This document shows positions 16,567 through 25,219 of a stretch of DNA of 59,918 nucleotides, piece after piece. The stretch covers positions 1-59,918 of the forward strand of contig DIRM01000040.1 of the NCBI GenBank assembly GCA_002427545.1, in the 5' to 3' direction. The notes beneath the pieces are model-generated. The model was not told the DNA's origin and searched no databases. It saw nothing but the letters and a program-made list of their open reading frames with translations. The translations under genes and the position numbers were made by a program. How positions within the stretch are numbered: position 1 is the stretch's first letter; every line of letters starts with the position of its first letter. The stretch is from Mageeibacillus sp. UBA5436. GTDB lineage: Bacteria; Bacillota; Clostridia; Saccharofermentanales; DTU023.

Positions 16567-17585
16567 TATTTTTCTCCATTTCCGCGCACTAACGCTTGTA
16601 TTTGATTTACTTTCCCCATAATCTGATGGAAAAGAGCTGGGGTAACAGATTGTTGTCCATCACTCAGCGCCTTTTGAGGTTGATTATGAACTTCTATCAT
16701 CAAACCATCGGCTCCGGAAGCCGCTGCTGCTAATGCCATTGGTTCTACCAGTTCCCAATGTCCAGTGCCATGTGAAGGGTCTACAATCACAGGCAGATGG
16801 CTTTTCTGCTTTAATACAGGTACAGCAGATAAATCTAATGTATTGCGGGTAGCTGTTTCAAAAGTACGAATGCCACGTTCACATAGTATGACTTCGCTTT
16901 TACCACCAATCAAAATATAATCAGCTGCTTGCAACATTTCTTCTAAGGTACAAGACGCACCACGTTTAAGTAATACAGGTTTACCCAATTTGCCCAAATC
17001 ACGCAATAGAGGGAAATTTTGCATATTTCTTGCCCCTACTTGAATCACATCGACATCTCGCTGAAAAACTTCCAACATATCCTGAGACATAATTTCGGTA
17101 ACGATTGGTAATCCAGTCTTCTCTCTTGCAATTTTCATAAATTCAAGGCCTTCTAAACCTAAACCTTGAAAGCTATATGGACTGCTACGAGGTTTGAAAA
17201 CTCCACCTCTTAAAAAAGTAGCTCCTGAAAGCTTTACTTCACGAGCGACCGTTAGAATCTGCTCTTCGCTTTCTACGCTACAAGGGCCAGCCATCACCGC
17301 AAAATCTTTACCACCAATTTTAGTACCATTTACGTCTATTATCGTATCTGTAGGATGAAATTTACGGCTAGAAAGTTTATAAGGTTCACTTACCTTAATA
17401 ATTCTTTCTATCAAATCATTCCGTCCTAGTGTTTCGGGATCCAGCATAGTGACATCCCCTACTAATCCCAACATACGGGTATGTTCACCTATGATGTCCT
17501 GTGTAATCAAACCACGTGCTTGCAATTCTTTTTCAAGTGCAGCGGTTTGTTCCGATGTAACCTCTGTTCGTAAAACCAATATCAT
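16566..17585 (-). CDS. aroF: 3-deoxy-7-phosphoheptulonate synthase (DAHP synthase, type I-beta)
   Basis: First step of the shikimate pathway: phosphoenolpyruvate plus erythrose 4-phosphate to DAHP. The N-terminal 70 residues form the ferredoxin-like regulatory domain found in I-beta enzymes of Bacillota and Thermotoga. The catalytic barrel contains AGPCSVESEEQ, LRGGVFKPRSSPYSFQG, the KRG loop and VDPSHGTG. At 339 residues it is normal. It overlaps the aroA stop by four bases. In related enzymes the regulatory domain binds Tyr or Phe, adding feedback to the operon's leader control. Confidence 0.95.
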   Translation of the reverse strand: MILVLRTEVTSEQTAALEKELQARGLITQDIIGEHTRMLGLVGDVTMLDPETLGRNDLIERIIKVSEPYKLSSRKFHPTDTIIDVNGTKIGGKDFAVMAGPCSVESEEQILTVAREVKLSGATFLRGGVFKPRSSPYSFQGLGLEGLEFMKIAREKTGLPIVTEIMSQDMLEVFQRDVDVIQVGARNMQNFPLLRDLGKLGKPVLLKRGASCTLEEMLQAADYILIGGKSEVILCERGIRTFETATRNTLDLSAVPVLKQKSHLPVIVDPSHGTGHWELVEPMALAAAASGADGLMIEVHNQPQKALSDGQQSVTPALFHQIMGKVNQIQALVRGNGEK

Positions 17586-18847
17586 ATTGCTATCTCCTTC
17601 TCAAAATCTTCCCAAAAATCAGGATAAGATTTATTAACATGCTGCCAACCGGTAAGGGTAACAGGATTTTTACAACGAATAGCTGCAACCGCCATAGCCA
17701 TAGCTATGCGATGATCTCCATGTGCATCTACCGCTCCCCCCTCAAGCCATGGTGTTCCAGTAATTTCAAGGCTGTCAAGCCCTTCGGTCACCTTTGCGCC
17801 CAACTTCGTCAATTCAGTACTCATTGCATGAAGACGATCACTCTCTTTCATACGCAAACGTCCGGCCCCTGTGATATGACTCGTTCCTTCGGCAATACTA
17901 CATAGCACTGCAAGTACTGGCACAAGATCTGGAATTTCAGACACATTTATATCTATAGCAGAAAGTTTTTTACTGCTTGCTGTCAGGATGCCATCCTGCC
18001 AAGTAATCTCAGCTCCCATTTTTTCAAGCAAAGAAATAATAGCAGCATCGCCTTGATGACTTTCAGTTTGCATGTCAGCACAGCTGACCGAACATCCCAA
18101 AGCGCCTGCCGCTAAAAAGAAAGCTGCTTGAGAGTAGTCACCTTCTACCTGATATTTTTTAGCTTTATAATGCTGTCCACCAGGAATAAAATAATTTTCT
18201 GAATTAGTATTGAGTATATTCACATCAAAATGTCGCATGACATCAAGAGTCAATTTTACATAGGCTGCAGACTCCAATGGAGTATCAAGAATAATCTGGC
18301 TATCCATATCTAATAATGGTAATGCTAGCAATAAACCAGAAACAAACTGAGAACTGACATTGCCAGCTAATCGGAATTCTCCTGCAGTCAAAGGCCCTTT
18401 TACACTCAATTTATGATCGTGTTTTTCATAAAATACATTTTTTTGGGTGAACAATCGTTCATAGATTTCTAATGGTCGCTTCATGAGACGGCCATGACCT
18501 ATAAAATCAAAAGATTTATCCTGCAATGCTGCAATAGGTAATAAAAATCTTAAAGTGGAGCCAGATTCGCCGCAATCCATTATTAACGTTGTTGCATTAG
18601 AAGGTTTTATATTTTTACGCACAAGCGTCTCATCGCCTTTGTTTGCAAATTGCGCACCTAGAGTTTCCATACAGCTCAATGTCGCACGGATATCCTCGCT
18701 GTCACCTAATTGATTCAAATGACTTTGACCATCGCCGCCAATAGCGGCTAATCCAGCGCAGATGACCGCACGATGGCTCAAACTTTTTGAGGCCGGAATA
18801 CGCACTATACCAGAAGGAAAATGATTGATGGTTTTTGGGTTATTCAT
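17582..18847 (-). CDS. aroA: 3-phosphoshikimate 1-carboxyvinyltransferase (EPSP synthase)
   Basis: Joins shikimate 3-phosphate and phosphoenolpyruvate. The N-terminal IPASKSLSHRAVICAGLA and GESGSTLRFLLPIA segments form the substrate site, and RLRMKESDRL and DHRIAMAMAV near the C-terminus are diagnostic. The glyphosate-site segment is GESGSTLRF, where the class I pattern is GNAGTAMRP, so it resembles class II enzymes. 421 residues. A GAGGTG ribosome site precedes the ATG, and the gene overlaps aroB by eight bases. Confidence 0.95.
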   Translation of the reverse strand: MNNPKTINHFPSGIVRIPASKSLSHRAVICAGLAAIGGDGQSHLNQLGDSEDIRATLSCMETLGAQFANKGDETLVRKNIKPSNATTLIMDCGESGSTLRFLLPIAALQDKSFDFIGHGRLMKRPLEIYERLFTQKNVFYEKHDHKLSVKGPLTAGEFRLAGNVSSQFVSGLLLALPLLDMDSQIILDTPLESAAYVKLTLDVMRHFDVNILNTNSENYFIPGGQHYKAKKYQVEGDYSQAAFFLAAGALGCSVSCADMQTESHQGDAAIISLLEKMGAEITWQDGILTASSKKLSAIDINVSEIPDLVPVLAVLCSIAEGTSHITGAGRLRMKESDRLHAMSTELTKLGAKVTEGLDSLEITGTPWLEGGAVDAHGDHRIAMAMAVAAIRCKNPVTLTGWQHVNKSYPDFWEDFEKEIAI

Positions 18848-19910
18848 TGCCCAGCACCTCTATTAATAAGGCCTGTAATTCTGCCGCCGATTTCCAAACG
18901 ATACTTGCCTTACCAATATCTTCTAATAGAATTAATTCTATTCCGCCATCGTGTGCCTTTTTATCCATCATCATCGCTTGTAGCATTTCATTTGCAGAAA
19001 AGGGGCAATTTATTGGTAGACCATGAGCCGTTAATACTTTCTCTAATTGAGACTTACAATTAGATTCAAGTTTTGTTATCCCTATTCGTTCGCCTACAGT
19101 TGCCGCCAACATCATACCAATTGCTACCGCTTCGCCATGATTAAACTGCTCAAAATCACCTAATTTTTCAACAGCATGGCCAAAAGTATGACCATAATTT
19201 AATAACATGCGTTGTCCATTATCTCGTTCATCTGCCTGTACCGTATCGCTTTTTAAATAACAACATATTTCTATCAGCTCAGGCAGCCTATCTGTATTTT
19301 CCATTGAGGCCAACTCTTCAAATAATGATGGTGAAAATAATGCCCCGTATTTTATCATTTCGGACAAACCACAACGCCATTCTCGTTCAGGTAAAGTTTT
19401 TAATAAACTCGTGTCTGCAATGACCAATGATGGCTGCCAAAAAGTACCAACTAAATTTTTCCCTGCATTTAAATTCACTGCGGTTTTACCACCTACACTG
19501 GAATCTACCATGGCTAAAAGAGTCGTTGGTATCTGAATATAACGTACACCTCGCATCCAAATCGAAGCGGCAAAGCCTGCAAGATCTCCTATCACACCAC
19601 CACCAAAAGCTATAACAAGACCGTCTCGCCCAAGTCCATTTCCCGCGAAAAAATTTAATATTTTTTCTAATTCAGACAAAGATTTGCTTTTTTCTCCTGC
19701 TGGTACAAGTACCGTATTAAAAGTGATACTAGCAGCATTTAAAGAGCTTTCAAGAGCTGTTCCATGCAATTGCCAGACTGTCTCATCGCTTATTACTATG
19801 ACTTTGCCGTATGATCCTTGCAGGGCATTAGATAAAGTTTCTGCTAACAAATGAGGTCCAATCAAAATATCATATGATCTGTCCTCTAAAGGTACTATTA
19901 CTTTTTTCAT
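18840..19910 (-). CDS. aroB: 3-dehydroquinate synthase
   Basis: Second shikimate step, an NAD+ and divalent-metal enzyme that cyclises DAHP. It has GGGVIGDLAGFAASIWMRG (cofactor loop), PTTLLAMVDSSVGGKTAVN (active site) and NYGHTFGHAVE (metal-binding His). 356 residues. Its ATG overlaps the tyrA stop (ATGA), indicating translational coupling. Confidence 0.96.
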   Translation of the reverse strand: MKKVIVPLEDRSYDILIGPHLLAETLSNALQGSYGKVIVISDETVWQLHGTALESSLNAASITFNTVLVPAGEKSKSLSELEKILNFFAGNGLGRDGLVIAFGGGVIGDLAGFAASIWMRGVRYIQIPTTLLAMVDSSVGGKTAVNLNAGKNLVGTFWQPSLVIADTSLLKTLPEREWRCGLSEMIKYGALFSPSLFEELASMENTDRLPELIEICCYLKSDTVQADERDNGQRMLLNYGHTFGHAVEKLGDFEQFNHGEAVAIGMMLAATVGERIGITKLESNCKSQLEKVLTAHGLPINCPFSANEMLQAMMMDKKAHDGGIELILLEDIGKASIVWKSAAELQALLIEVLGNE

Positions 19911-20752
19911 CTTGTTAATATCTCCCGTTTATTATGTCCTGCAGTATTAAGCAAAGCAGTCAAAGTTACTTCGTCTTTTTCTAGAACCGCTATCCGTATC
20001 TGTTGCAAATCTTCAATATAAACATCCAAACAATCAAGCACATTTTTTTGATTTTCAAACAACATTTCAGTCCAGGCTTCTGCATTAATATCTGCAATGC
20101 GTGTGGCATCTTTAAAAGCTCCTGCCGTAAAAGCTAAATTCATATCTGGATGAAAATGAATACAAAGGCCAGCAGAAGCAATATGAATCAAATCGCTAGT
20201 GTAAGCAATAATGGCATCATGCAGTTCACAAGATACTTGTTGTATGCGGCTACAGCCAATATATTTCGCTATTTCTTCCATTAAATTAATAGCTTCTGAT
20301 GTTGAGGCAGGTGTAGGACAGATAAGCATACTACTATTTTGATAAAGCGATGCAGTTGCATTCTCAATACCATCTCGCTCTTTACCTGCCATAGGATGAA
20401 TTCCTACATAGGCAGCATCTTCTGGTAAAACAGGCATTATTTTTGCATATAAATCCTGTTTTACACCACAAATATCCGTAATAATAACACCAGGTTTTAA
20501 GCTTGCAATGCAACTTTTTAATAATTTGGGAATATGTTTTGCATATACAGAAAAAATAACAAGATCAGCATCTGTTACTCCTTCCAAAATATCATCAGTA
20601 GCATTGTCTACCATTCCTTCAGTTAATGATTTTTCTAATACGGCAGAATCTACATCTACCCCAGTGATATAGGATTCTTTAAAACCTTTCAAAGCCTGAG
20701 CTAATGATGCACCCATTAAACCTAAACCCACAATAGTTATTTTTACTTTCAT
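19907..20752 (-). CDS. tyrA: Prephenate dehydrogenase
   Basis: Oxidatively decarboxylates prephenate to 4-hydroxyphenylpyruvate for tyrosine. The NAD-binding loop ITIVGLGLMGASLAQALKG is at the N-terminus; HPMAGKERDGIENA is the substrate-site motif. 281 residues, with no C-terminal ACT domain. The start is the ATG at 20752 with GGAG at 20759-20762; an in-frame TTG at 20764 overlaps that ribosome site. It is the first structural gene of the operon and follows the leader terminator directly, so its ribosome site lies just after the T run. Confidence 0.95.
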   Translation of the reverse strand: MKVKITIVGLGLMGASLAQALKGFKESYITGVDVDSAVLEKSLTEGMVDNATDDILEGVTDADLVIFSVYAKHIPKLLKSCIASLKPGVIITDICGVKQDLYAKIMPVLPEDAAYVGIHPMAGKERDGIENATASLYQNSSMLICPTPASTSEAINLMEEIAKYIGCSRIQQVSCELHDAIIAYTSDLIHIASAGLCIHFHPDMNLAFTAGAFKDATRIADINAEAWTEMLFENQKNVLDCLDVYIEDLQQIRIAVLEKDEVTLTALLNTAGHNKREILTR

Positions 20753-20770
20753 AGCTTTCTCCAAAAAAAA

Positions 20771-20796
20771 GGAAGGTTCATTTTCATGAACCTTCC
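20771..20796 (-). terminator. Attenuator terminator hairpin upstream of tyrA
   Basis: GGAAGGTTCAT/ATGAACCTTCC, 11 perfect pairs around a GAAA tetraloop, then eight T residues (20770-20763, minus strand). It lies between promoter and first gene, so it must be regulated or partly read through. Confidence 0.9.
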
Positions 20797-20839
20797 GCTG
20801 ATAGTCTTAAGGTATTACTTACTATTATGTAAGCATAGG

Positions 20840-20947
20840 TCACATGAAACAATTTTGTTTTTCATAGCAAAAATAACGATAGCTAAATAAATAACTAAAG
20901 ATAAAGTCAAAAAAGAAATATGCTTTTTGCAAAAACAAAGATTTCAT
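20840..20947 (-). CDS. Aromatic leader peptide, 35 residues
   Basis: The ATG at 20947 has GAAAGG six bases upstream, and the ORF ends at TGA. Of 35 residues, nine are Phe (positions 5, 11, 12, 13, 15, 17, 21, 26, 34) and five are Tyr (10, 19, 23, 25, 28), with the run YFFFDFIF at 10-17. Such density, right after a promoter and before an attenuator hairpin, marks a regulatory leader peptide rather than a working protein. It would make the ribosome sense charged tRNA-Phe and tRNA-Tyr, the two end products of the operon. Confidence 0.85.
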   Translation of the reverse strand: MKSLFLQKAYFFFDFIFSYLFSYRYFCYEKQNCFM

Positions 20948-20986
20948 GTATTACCTTTCTACTTTTAAATTTTTTAATTATTTGGG

Positions 20987-21015
20987 ATTATATATTGATA
21001 TGGGAAAAAATGCAA
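20987..21015 (-). promoter_or_regulatory. Promoter of the aromatic amino-acid operon
   Basis: On the minus strand TTGCAT (21015-21010), a 17-base spacer and perfect TATAAT (20992-20987). The start of transcription would be near 20980, about 33 bases before the leader ATG. Confidence 0.75.
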
Positions 21016-21044
21016 CAACAATATTTTTTATCTTCTTGTAATTA

Positions 21045-21082
21045 AAAAGACTGGGGGTCACTCTATTTAACCTCAGTCTTTT
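21045..21082 (-). terminator. Terminator of lysS
   Basis: AAAAGACTG/CAGTCTTTT stem, extended by a GG/CC step, with T run on the minus strand, 20 bases past the lysS stop. Confidence 0.75.
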
Positions 21083-21101
21083 AATTCATATGTTCTTTAG
21101 T

Positions 21102-23051
21102 TTAATACAATTTTGCGCCAGCTGGTATTCGATCAGATACCATTAATAAGTTTAAAGCTTCCTCACCATCGTATTCATGTACAGCGGATATTATCATGCC
21201 GCATGAATCAATGCCCATCATTTTTCTGGGTGGTAAATTTACAATAGCTACTAAGGTTTTACCTATTAATTCTTCTGTTGAATAATACGTTTTTATCCCA
21301 CTAAGAATAACTCGATCTTCGCCAGAACCATCATCTAAAGTAAATTTCAGTAATTTTTTAGATTTTGGCACTTCTTCACAATTTAGTACTTTAACGACTC
21401 TAAAATCTGATTTTGAGAAGGTTTCAAAATCGACCATATCTTCAAATAATGGTTCAATTTTAATTTTAGATAAGTCAATTTTTTCTAATTCTACCTCGTC
21501 TTCATCTACGATATTATTATCGCTACTTTGTATGTTTTCTCCCCCTAAAGGTTTCATTGTCGGGAATAATAAAACATCACGAATGGTAGCAGAGTTAGTA
21601 AGGAGCATGACCAAACGGTCAATACCGATTCCCAGCCCACCTGTTGGCGGCATTGCATACTCCAAAGCTTCAACAAAGTCTTGATCTGGTAAAGCAGCCT
21701 CTTCATCGCCACTTTCACGTTTTTTCAATTGCTCAGTAAAACGTTCAGCCTGATCGCGTGGATCATTTAATTCTGAGTAGGCATTTCCGTATTCTGAACC
21801 ATTAATAAATATTTCAAAACGTTCTGTTAAACGCGGATCTGATTTTTTCTTTTTGGTAAGAGGCGAAATCTCAATAGGATAATCATAAATAAAAGTTGGT
21901 TGAATTAATTTTTCTTCACAAAATTCTTCAAAGAATAAATTAATAATTTCGCCGCGTACTTTACCTATTGCCAAATTTTCCAAGCCTTTTTCTTTAGCAA
22001 TTGCTAAGGCTTCTTCATCTGTATTTATTTGATCAAAGTCTACATCAGTAAATTTCTTAATAGCTTCAATCATACTCATTCTAGCAAAAGGTGGCGTTAA
22101 ATTAATTTCATGTTCATCAAAATTTATTTCAAGCGTATCATTTACTGCCAGACATGCGGACGAAATTAAATCTTCTGAAATTTCCATCATACCATGATAA
22201 TCCGTATAAGCTTGATACAATTCAATCATCGTAAATTCTGGATTATGTTTAGTGGACATGCCTTCATTACGGAAATTTCTACCAATTTCATAAACTCTTT
22301 CAAAACCACCTACAATCAAACGTTTTAAATAAAGTTCTGGTGAAATTCTTAAAAACAAATCCAAATTTAATGAATTATGATGCGTAATAAATGGTCTGGC
22401 TGAAGCACCGCCTGCAATTTGATTTAAGAGAGGAGTTTCCACTTCAATAAAATCTAGTTTTTCTAATTCATGTCGAATCGTAGAAATAATTTTGCTACGC
22501 TTTTCAAAGTTTACCTTTATTTCCGGATTCATAATCAAGTCTAAATATCGTTTACGATATCTTGTATCTGTATCCGTTAAGCCATGAAATTTTTCAGGAA
22601 GAGGTCGCAAACATTTACTTAAAAGACGATAACCCTCATTTCTTATTGAAATTTCACCTTTTTGAGTTGTAAAAACAATCCCATGAACTTCGACGATATC
22701 TCCTAAATCAAGATTTTGCCAAGCTTTATAATCAGATCCCTCTAAAGCATCAATTTTCGTAAAAATTTGGATTTTACCTTGACGATCAGCTAAATCAACA
22801 AAGCTAACTTTACCCATTCCACGTTTTGCCATTATTCGACCTGAAACATAAACTTCTTGATTTTCAAGTTCATTATAATGATCCAAAATTTCTTGAGTAT
22901 GATGACTTTGTTTTGCTGTTGTAATCCAAAAAGGATTATTATCCTTTTCTGCTAACTCTTCCAATTTATTGATGCGATTTAGAACCTGTTCTTGTATTTC
23001 GCCTTGCTCTTGAGGCTGTTTATTATGAGGTTTTCTGTCCTCTTGTATCAT
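21102..23051 (-). CDS. lysS: Class II lysyl-tRNA synthetase with C-terminal tRNA-binding domain
   Basis: Charges tRNA-Lys. Residues about 30-150 are the OB-fold anticodon-binding domain (VYVSGRIMAKRGMGK). Residues 150-505 form the class II core, with motif 2 around FRNEGMSTKHNPEFTM and motif 3 GLGIGIDRLVML. After an acidic linker (about 505-535), residues 539-649 are a Trbp111/MetRS-C-type tRNA-binding domain (SDFRVVKV, VILSGIKTYYS, LPPRKMMGIDSCGMIISA). That domain is normally at the end of MetRS, so the 649-residue protein is an unusual fusion compared with about 500 for standard LysS. It lies downstream of greA, as is common. Confidence 0.93.
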   Translation of the reverse strand: MIQEDRKPHNKQPQEQGEIQEQVLNRINKLEELAEKDNNPFWITTAKQSHHTQEILDHYNELENQEVYVSGRIMAKRGMGKVSFVDLADRQGKIQIFTKIDALEGSDYKAWQNLDLGDIVEVHGIVFTTQKGEISIRNEGYRLLSKCLRPLPEKFHGLTDTDTRYRKRYLDLIMNPEIKVNFEKRSKIISTIRHELEKLDFIEVETPLLNQIAGGASARPFITHHNSLNLDLFLRISPELYLKRLIVGGFERVYEIGRNFRNEGMSTKHNPEFTMIELYQAYTDYHGMMEISEDLISSACLAVNDTLEINFDEHEINLTPPFARMSMIEAIKKFTDVDFDQINTDEEALAIAKEKGLENLAIGKVRGEIINLFFEEFCEEKLIQPTFIYDYPIEISPLTKKKKSDPRLTERFEIFINGSEYGNAYSELNDPRDQAERFTEQLKKRESGDEEAALPDQDFVEALEYAMPPTGGLGIGIDRLVMLLTNSATIRDVLLFPTMKPLGGENIQSSDNNIVDEDEVELEKIDLSKIKIEPLFEDMVDFETFSKSDFRVVKVLNCEEVPKSKKLLKFTLDDGSGEDRVILSGIKTYYSTEELIGKTLVAIVNLPPRKMMGIDSCGMIISAVHEYDGEEALNLLMVSDRIPAGAKLY

Positions 23052-23136
23052 TATTTTCCCCTATTCTCTCTACTCTTCTATTTTCTCTATTAACAATCTT
23101 TTCGAATTAAGGATTCAAATTCAAAAGATAATCTAA

Positions 23137-23613
23137 TTATTTTTTAATTTCCAAAATTTCATATTGTATTTCACCAGATGGTGAACGAACGGTTACTGTT
23201 TGGCCAACTTCTTGCCCCATAATAGCAGAACCTACTGGTGATTCATTTGATATTTTGCTTTTAAAAATATCTTCTTCTTGTGGACCTACAATGGTATAGG
23301 TCATTTCTTCGTTTAATTCGAGATCTTTTAATTTAACAATCGAACCCAAAGTTACTTTTTTACTTGAGATAGATGTCTCGTCGATAATTTTAGCATGTTT
23401 TAAAATAACTTCAATTTCTGCAATTCGGCCTTCATTTTTGGCTTGCGCCTCTTTTGCATCATCATATTCTGAGTTTTCAGAAAGATCACCCAAGGCTCTA
23501 GCTTCTTTTAGACGTTCGGCAATTTCTATTGATAATTCTGTCTTACGTTTTTCAAGTTCATTTTGTAATTCTTTAACACCTTCATAGGTCATTTCATAAA
23601 CTTTTGCTGACAT
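23137..23613 (-). CDS. greA: Transcription elongation factor GreA
   Basis: Rescues backtracked RNA polymerase by stimulating transcript cleavage. The N-terminal coiled coil carries the acidic tip ARALGDLSENSEYDDAKEAQ (about 39-58), and the C-terminal FKBP-like domain ends in VRSPSGEIQYEILEI. 158 residues, standard. An AGAAAGGA ribosome site is present, preceded by a structured leader. It is followed by lysS 85 bases downstream. Confidence 0.96.
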   Translation of the reverse strand: MSAKVYEMTYEGVKELQNELEKRKTELSIEIAERLKEARALGDLSENSEYDDAKEAQAKNEGRIAEIEVILKHAKIIDETSISSKKVTLGSIVKLKDLELNEEMTYTIVGPQEEDIFKSKISNESPVGSAIMGQEVGQTVTVRSPSGEIQYEILEIKK

Positions 23614-23627
23614 TGTTTTATCCTTTC

Positions 23628-23682
23628 TGATTATGATTTCATTTTTTTAAATGAAATTTAGAAATTTCATATTTCATAATCA
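23628..23682 (-). promoter_or_regulatory. Branched inverted-repeat leader of greA
   Basis: An outer stem TGATTATGA/TCATAATCA encloses several copies of ATGAAAT and ATTTCAT. The ATTTCAT copy on the minus strand (23657-23651) can pair with either the upstream or the downstream ATGAAAT copies, so two hairpins exclude each other. The greA ribosome site follows the last arm. It may be a guaB terminator or a regulatory leader. Confidence 0.45.
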
Positions 23683-23701
23683 TCTATATTAGATCAAAAG
23701 A

Positions 23702-25210
23702 TTATATATTATAATCACTATCTTTTCTAATAACATCATGTGCACCACCTTCTACAATACTAGTAGGTGAAACAACAACTAAACGAGCTTTTTCTTTAAA
23801 CTCTTCTAAAGTAATCGAACCACAAGCACACATCGTCGCTTTAATTTTATTGGTCGAGCTTTCCACATTGTCTTTTAATTTTCCAGCATATGGTACATAA
23901 GAATCAACGCCTTCTTCAAATACCATTTTGCCTGAATGTTGTCCATCATCGTAGCGTTGCCAATTTCTGGCACGATTTGAACCTTCACCCCAATATTCTT
24001 TAACATAATTTCCATTAACCATTATGCGTTTAGTTGGGCTTTCATCAAATCTAGCAAAATAACGACCGAGCATCATGAAATCTGATCCCATCGCTAAAGC
24101 TAATGCCATATGATAATCATAGACAATTCCACCATCTGAACAAATAGGAACGTATACACCTGTTTCTTTAAAATAGCGATCACGTTCTTGAGCTACGGCA
24201 ATGACTGCTGACGCTTGACCACGACCAATCCCCTTTTGTTCTCTCGTAATACAAATTGAACCACCGCCAATACCAACTTTTATAAAATCAGCACCTGCAT
24301 TGACTAAAAAGCGGAAACCTTCTGCATCGACGACATTACCAGCACCAACATAAATATCGTCACCATATTTTTCTTTAATCCAAGTCAAGGTATCTTTTTG
24401 CCAATCTGAAAAACCATCTGATGAATCAATACATAAAACATCTGCACCAGCGTCAATTAAAACAGGAACTCTTTCTAAATAATCTCTCGTATTGATACCA
24501 GCACCAACTAGTAATCGTTTGTCTTTATCTAACATTTCATTTGGATTGGCTTTATGATTTTCATAATCCTTACGGAAAACTAAACTCGTTAATTTACCTT
24601 CTTTATCAACAACTGGCAATTGATTTAATTTATTTTCCCAGATAATATCATTGGCTTCAGAAAGAGTAATACCTTCTTCACCATAAATCATATTTTCAAT
24701 AGGGGTCATAAAATCTTTTACTTTTTCATCACCTTTAATTCTGGAAACACGATAATCTCTACTAGTTACAATACCTAGTAATTTACCTGTTGATGTTCCA
24801 TCAGAAGTGATCGGTACGGTTGAATGGCCTGTTTTTTCTTTTAATTTAATGACATCAGTTACTGTTGCTTCTGGTGGTAAATTAGTATCGCTAGGTACAA
24901 AACCTGCTTTGTATTTTTTCACCTTTCGAATCATTTCAGCTTGCGAATTGATTGGTTGCGAACTAAATATGAAAGACATACCACCTGATCTGGCTAAAGC
25001 AATTGCTAAATCATCATTTGAAACAGATTGCATAATAGCAGATGTAAAAGGGATATTTAAACTGATTGGTGATTCTTCCTCACCTTTGCGGTATTTAATT
25101 AATGGTGCTTTTAAAGACACATTATCTGGAATACATTCCTTTGAAGTTAAATTTGGGATGAGAAGATATTCACTAAAGGTACGTGATAATTCTGATTGAA
25201 TTGAAGCCAT
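23702..25210 (-). CDS. guaB: Inosine-5'-monophosphate dehydrogenase
   Basis: Oxidises IMP to XMP with NAD+, the committed step to GTP. The catalytic loop GIGGGSICITREQKGIGRGQ contains the nucleophilic Cys. A CBS-domain pair sits at about 110-230 (TSRDYRV, LPVVDKEGKL). The C-terminal flap and MMLGRYFARFDE follow. 502 residues. AGGAGG lies before the ATG, nine bases past the pyrG stop, so the two genes form an operon. Confidence 0.94.
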   Translation of the reverse strand: MASIQSELSRTFSEYLLIPNLTSKECIPDNVSLKAPLIKYRKGEEESPISLNIPFTSAIMQSVSNDDLAIALARSGGMSFIFSSQPINSQAEMIRKVKKYKAGFVPSDTNLPPEATVTDVIKLKEKTGHSTVPITSDGTSTGKLLGIVTSRDYRVSRIKGDEKVKDFMTPIENMIYGEEGITLSEANDIIWENKLNQLPVVDKEGKLTSLVFRKDYENHKANPNEMLDKDKRLLVGAGINTRDYLERVPVLIDAGADVLCIDSSDGFSDWQKDTLTWIKEKYGDDIYVGAGNVVDAEGFRFLVNAGADFIKVGIGGGSICITREQKGIGRGQASAVIAVAQERDRYFKETGVYVPICSDGGIVYDYHMALALAMGSDFMMLGRYFARFDESPTKRIMVNGNYVKEYWGEGSNRARNWQRYDDGQHSGKMVFEEGVDSYVPYAGKLKDNVESSTNKIKATMCACGSITLEEFKEKARLVVVSPTSIVEGGAHDVIRKDSDYNI

Positions 25211-25219
25211 ATTTTCCTC

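Larger units (their letters stand above)
20771..20947 (-). promoter_or_regulatory. Phe/Tyr leader-peptide transcription attenuator of the tyrA-aroBAF-pheA operon
   Basis: In transcript order: a Phe/Tyr-rich leader ORF (20947-20840), about 40 bases of spacer, then an 11-bp hairpin and eight T residues directly before tyrA. The bases around the leader stop, ATGTGACCT (20845-20837), can pair with AGGTTCAT of the terminator's 5' arm with one bulge, which would give an antiterminator. A ribosome stalled upstream at Phe or Tyr codons would leave that pairing free and allow read-through; one reaching the stop codon would cover it and allow termination. This is the architecture of the enterobacterial pheA and trp leaders. 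The pairing is my inference. Confidence 0.8.

Noticed and set aside
20753..21015. T-box riboswitch in front of the aromatic operon
   Set aside because: No T-box bulge sequence or specifier stem was found; the leader ORF and hairpin explain the region better.
24807..25199. 130-codon plus-strand frame
   Set aside because: Antisense to guaB, whose motifs are intact; no ribosome site.
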